Source of the DNA: an uncultured Eubacterium sp.
GTDB lineage: Bacteria > Bacillota > Clostridia > Peptostreptococcales > Anaerovoracaceae
DNA length: 6,803 nt
Reading direction: 5' to 3'
Assembly: GCA_947367725.1 (NCBI GenBank)
Contig: CANBFZ010000099.1
Span: forward strand, 1-6,803
Made by a program: the position numbers and the translations under genes. Positions 4,697 through 6,803 of this stretch are shown one piece after another; positions within the stretch are counted from its first letter, which is position 1; every line of letters starts with the position of its first letter. The notes beneath the pieces were generated by a model. That model saw nothing but the letters and a program-made list of their open reading frames with translations, searched no databases and was not told the origin of the DNA.

Positions 4697-5353
4697 ATGT
4701 CCAGGAACAAACATCCTGAAGAAACGATCCAGCGAATTCTGGATGTATCATCGCAGCTATTTATGGAACGAGGCTATGAGCAAACTTCCATTCAAGATAT
4801 CATCGATCGCCTGGGGGGGCTCAGCAAGGGCGCCATTTATCACCATTTCAAATCTAAAGAAGATATTTTGGTTACGATTCTTGACCGCATGACAAATGCC
4901 TCCAATAAAATGTTGGATGAAATTCGCGACCGCACAGATCTGACTGGCAAAGAGAAGCTGAAAACCATTTTTAAGTCGTCCCTCTCCCGTCCGGTACAAG
5001 ACGATATCTTTAAAATCGCGCCAGACTTCGGAAAAAATCATAAGCTTCTATTTCTCTTGATCGATGATACCATCAACATGGTTGCGCCCAACTATATTCT
5101 GCCGATTATCGAACAAGGGATTGCCGACGGCACCATCAAGACCGACTATCCGCAGCAGCTAGCCGAACTGATCATTCTCGTCGCCAATGTCTGGACCAAT
5201 CCGATGATCTTCCATAATACACCGGAAGAAACCTGCAGCAAATTCATGATTCTCAATCAGATGCTGCAAGGCTTCGGCATTGATATCTTAGATGAAGAAA
5301 TGCTGGATCGGCTGCGGGAACTGACTACCATTTACAACAACTGCAAAAAATAA
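4697..5353 (+). CDS. TetR-family transcriptional repressor, probably of the adjacent efflux gene
   Basis: The 218-residue protein has the TetR size (about 200). The N-terminal helix-turn-helix covers roughly 9-55: TIQRILDVSSQLFMERGYEQTSIQDIIDRLGGLSKGAIYHHFKSKEDIL, with the recognition-helix signature SKGAIYHHF. The rest is a helical ligand and dimer domain whose inducer cannot be predicted. The frame is open back to an ATG at 4613, but that lies inside operator 1 and the promoter. The ATG at 4697 starts just before the domain, with AGGA ten bases upstream. The HTH contains a run of seven G (4813-4819) encoding part of LGGL, one residue longer than the common LGxSKG form. The gene is 31 bases ahead of the transporter and very likely represses the shared promoter. 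Confidence 0.93.
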   Translation: MSRNKHPEETIQRILDVSSQLFMERGYEQTSIQDIIDRLGGLSKGAIYHHFKSKEDILVTILDRMTNASNKMLDEIRDRTDLTGKEKLKTIFKSSLSRPVQDDIFKIAPDFGKNHKLLFLLIDDTINMVAPNYILPIIEQGIADGTIKTDYPQQLAELIILVANVWTNPMIFHNTPEETCSKFMILNQMLQGFGIDILDEEMLDRLRELTTIYNNCKK

Positions 5354-5384
5354 CTACAAACTTTCAAACAAAAGGGGAAAACAT

Positions 5385-6632
5385 ATGCATCACAAACTAT
5401 TTTCAAAAGATTTCACGCTTGTCGTCATCGGTCAGATTATTTCTCTCTTTGGCAACGCCATCATTCGATTTGCACTGCCTTTGTATCTGCTGAATCAAAC
5501 CGGTTCATCAGCACTGTTTGGCACTATTACGGCAGTTTCTTTTATCCCGTCTATTCTGCTGTCTCCCATCGGCGGCATCATTGCAGACAGAATCCATAAA
5601 CGAAATATCATGGTAGCCCTGGATCTTTTTACCGCAATTCTGATTGCAGGGTTCGGTCTGCTTCTTGGCAAAATCGATTTGATTCCGCTACTTACCGTTA
5701 CCATGATGCTGCTTTACGGAATTGCCGGCGCCTACCAGCCGTCGGTGCAAGCCAGCATCCCTGCACTTACCGAACCACAAAACTATGTAAAGGCAAACTC
5801 CATCATCAATACCATCAGCTCTTTTTCCGCTTTAATTGGACCGGTCTTGGGCGGCATCCTTTACAGTACCTACGGACTAAGCCCTCTGCTTTGGATTTCC
5901 GCTGCCTGCTTTCTGTTCTCCTCGATCCTGGAAATCTTCATCCAAATCCCGCATGCCAAACAGTCTTTCAGCGGCAGCATATGGCGCATCGTAAAAAATG
6001 ACTTCGGGGAAAGCATGCAATTTGTGCGAAAAGATAAACCGATTATTTTCAAAGTCGTCCTTGTCGTTTGCGGGATTAACCTGTTTCTGTCTGCCATGAT
6101 TGTAGTTGCAACCCCTTATCTAATTACAGAAGTATTAGATTTTACACCAGATCTTGCCAATAAGCTGTTTGGCTTTTCAGAAGGCGCCTTTGCCCTGGGC
6201 GGGCTTTCAGGCGGTATCTTGGCAGGTCTTTGCGCAAAAAAGCTGACGCTGCAGAAAGCAGGAAATCTCCTGGTGGCCGCAGCACTATTGATACTCCCTA
6301 TGGGGTGCAGCCTGATGCTGCTTTCCTCTGCTTGGGTCAATTATTTCATCATCACCGGCTGCTTTTTCTTTCTGATGATTTTTTCTACCCTGTTTTCTGT
6401 CCAGATGATGGCGTTCGTGCAGCACCAGACGCCCCAGCATCTGATCGGCAAAGTGATGTCAGTCATCATAACCCTTTCCATCTGTGCACAGCCACTAGGC
6501 ACTGCGCTGTACGGGCTGGCTTTCGATTTCTGTAAAGGAAGTGAATGGATTGTCGTGGTTTTTGCCGGTATGGTCTCCCTGCTCATCGCCATGACTACGC
6601 GGAAACTCTTCCGCACCATGGCAAACCAGTAA
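5385..6632 (+). CDS. MFS efflux transporter (MFS_3, macrolide/siderophore-exporter-like)
   Basis: A 415-residue membrane protein with about twelve hydrophobic segments, presumably a proton-driven exporter of drugs or other small molecules. The loop after the second segment has the MFS signature GGIIADRIHKRN (63-74). Segment 4-5 has GAYQPSVQASIPALTEPQNYVKANSI and GPVLGGILY (152-160), typical of the MFS_3/MefA/EntS-like group. The central cytoplasmic loop (about 190-220) carries basic residues. The length matches the family, with no truncation. The ATG at 5385 follows an AAAGGGG box at 7 bases. It is second in an operon with the TetR gene, so it should be expressed when the repressor releases. 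The substrate cannot be read from sequence. No clear terminator follows before the next promoter. Confidence 0.92.
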   Translation: MHHKLFSKDFTLVVIGQIISLFGNAIIRFALPLYLLNQTGSSALFGTITAVSFIPSILLSPIGGIIADRIHKRNIMVALDLFTAILIAGFGLLLGKIDLIPLLTVTMMLLYGIAGAYQPSVQASIPALTEPQNYVKANSIINTISSFSALIGPVLGGILYSTYGLSPLLWISAACFLFSSILEIFIQIPHAKQSFSGSIWRIVKNDFGESMQFVRKDKPIIFKVVLVVCGINLFLSAMIVVATPYLITEVLDFTPDLANKLFGFSEGAFALGGLSGGILAGLCAKKLTLQKAGNLLVAAALLILPMGCSLMLLSSAWVNYFIITGCFFFLMIFSTLFSVQMMAFVQHQTPQHLIGKVMSVIITLSICAQPLGTALYGLAFDFCKGSEWIVVVFAGMVSLLIAMTTRKLFRTMANQ

Positions 6633-6656
6633 CCAGAACGCTGCGCTGCCGCCCCC

Positions 6657-6685
6657 TTGCCAATTTTTCGCAAATATGCTAAAGT
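6657..6685 (+). promoter_or_regulatory. promoter of the response-regulator gene
   Basis: TTGCCA (6657-6662, 5 of 6) is followed after exactly 17 bases by TAAAGT (6680-6685, 4 of 6), which is preceded by TGC as an extended -10. It lies 25 bases after the transporter stop and 34 before the next ATG, so the regulator can be transcribed independently. Confidence 0.6.
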
Positions 6686-6719
6686 GAAAACAACAAATTG
6701 CAAAAAGGGGAGAAAATTT

Positions 6720-6803
6720 ATGAAGGAACATATTTTAGTAGTGGACGATGAGAAAGAAATCGCTGACTTGATTGAAGTGTATCTTCAAAACGACGGCTAC
6801 ATC
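6720..6803 (+). CDS. VanR-like (OmpR-family) response regulator, 5' part only
   Basis: Only 28 codons are present: MKEHILVVDDEKEIADLIEV and then YLQNDGYI. This is the first strand and helix of a receiver domain, with the acidic pair DD (9-10) that coordinates the metal near the phosphorylated aspartate. The wording V-D-D-E-x-E-I-A-D-L-x-E-x-Y-L is close to the start of VanR and its many Clostridia relatives. The output domain and any partner kinase lie outside the window. A strong AGGGGAG box sits 7 bases before the ATG. Its target genes cannot be inferred. VanR-like wording alone does not indicate glycopeptide resistance, since such regulators are common in this group. Confidence 0.88.
   Translation, partial: MKEHILVVDDEKEIADLIEVYLQNDGYI

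Noticed and set aside
379..6803. Vancomycin-resistance cluster (ddl plus VanR-like regulator)
   Set aside because: The ligase has the D-Ala-D-Ala omega loop, lies over 5 kb away on the other strand, and no vanH, vanX or vanS-like gene is visible.

Overview
The window looks like the chromosome of a low-to-mid GC Bacillota, most likely an anaerobic Clostridia-type bacterium. The evidence is the gene content and order (hslO, ddl, DUF1934; a membrane-anchored Firmicutes-type HtrA; a VanR-like response regulator), the strong purine-rich ribosome binding sites and the sigma-A-like promoters. The species cannot be named from the sequence alone.

Left part (1-2353, minus strand): a compact set of three genes read right to left. 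They are hslO (redox chaperone Hsp33), ddl (D-alanine--D-alanine ligase) and a DUF1934/YwiB-like beta-barrel gene cut by the window edge. The hslO-ddl gap is 16 bases, and ddl overlaps the DUF1934 gene by 44 bases, so one transcript is likely. Its promoter lies in the 156-base divergent region 2354-2509. On the other side of that region htrA (2510-3826, plus strand) encodes a membrane-anchored trypsin-like protease with one PDZ domain, so two protein-quality-control genes share a divergent control region. htrA is followed by two hairpins, the second a good intrinsic terminator.

Middle (3917-4590): no credible gene, but dense repeat structure of two unrelated kinds side by side. Array 1 (3917-4226) is three two-hairpin modules, each opened by an ACCTA...TAGGT-based stem, with compensatory changes between hairpin copies. 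Array 2 (4236-4578) holds twelve copies of a 12-base motif (consensus RGTTKTGCAAAT). Ten of them form five convergent pairs of nearly constant length (41-42 bp), and the pair centres are spaced close to whole helical turns. I do not recognise either array as a named element. They are the most interesting part of the window.

Right part (4593-6632, plus strand): a TetR-family regulator and an MFS drug-efflux-type transporter in one operon. A promoter with a TTGACA box carries a perfect palindromic operator, and a weaker second copy lies 31 bp downstream. This is a classic self-regulated efflux pair whose inducer is unknown. At 6657-6803 a separate promoter leads into the first 28 codons of a VanR-like response regulator that runs off the window.
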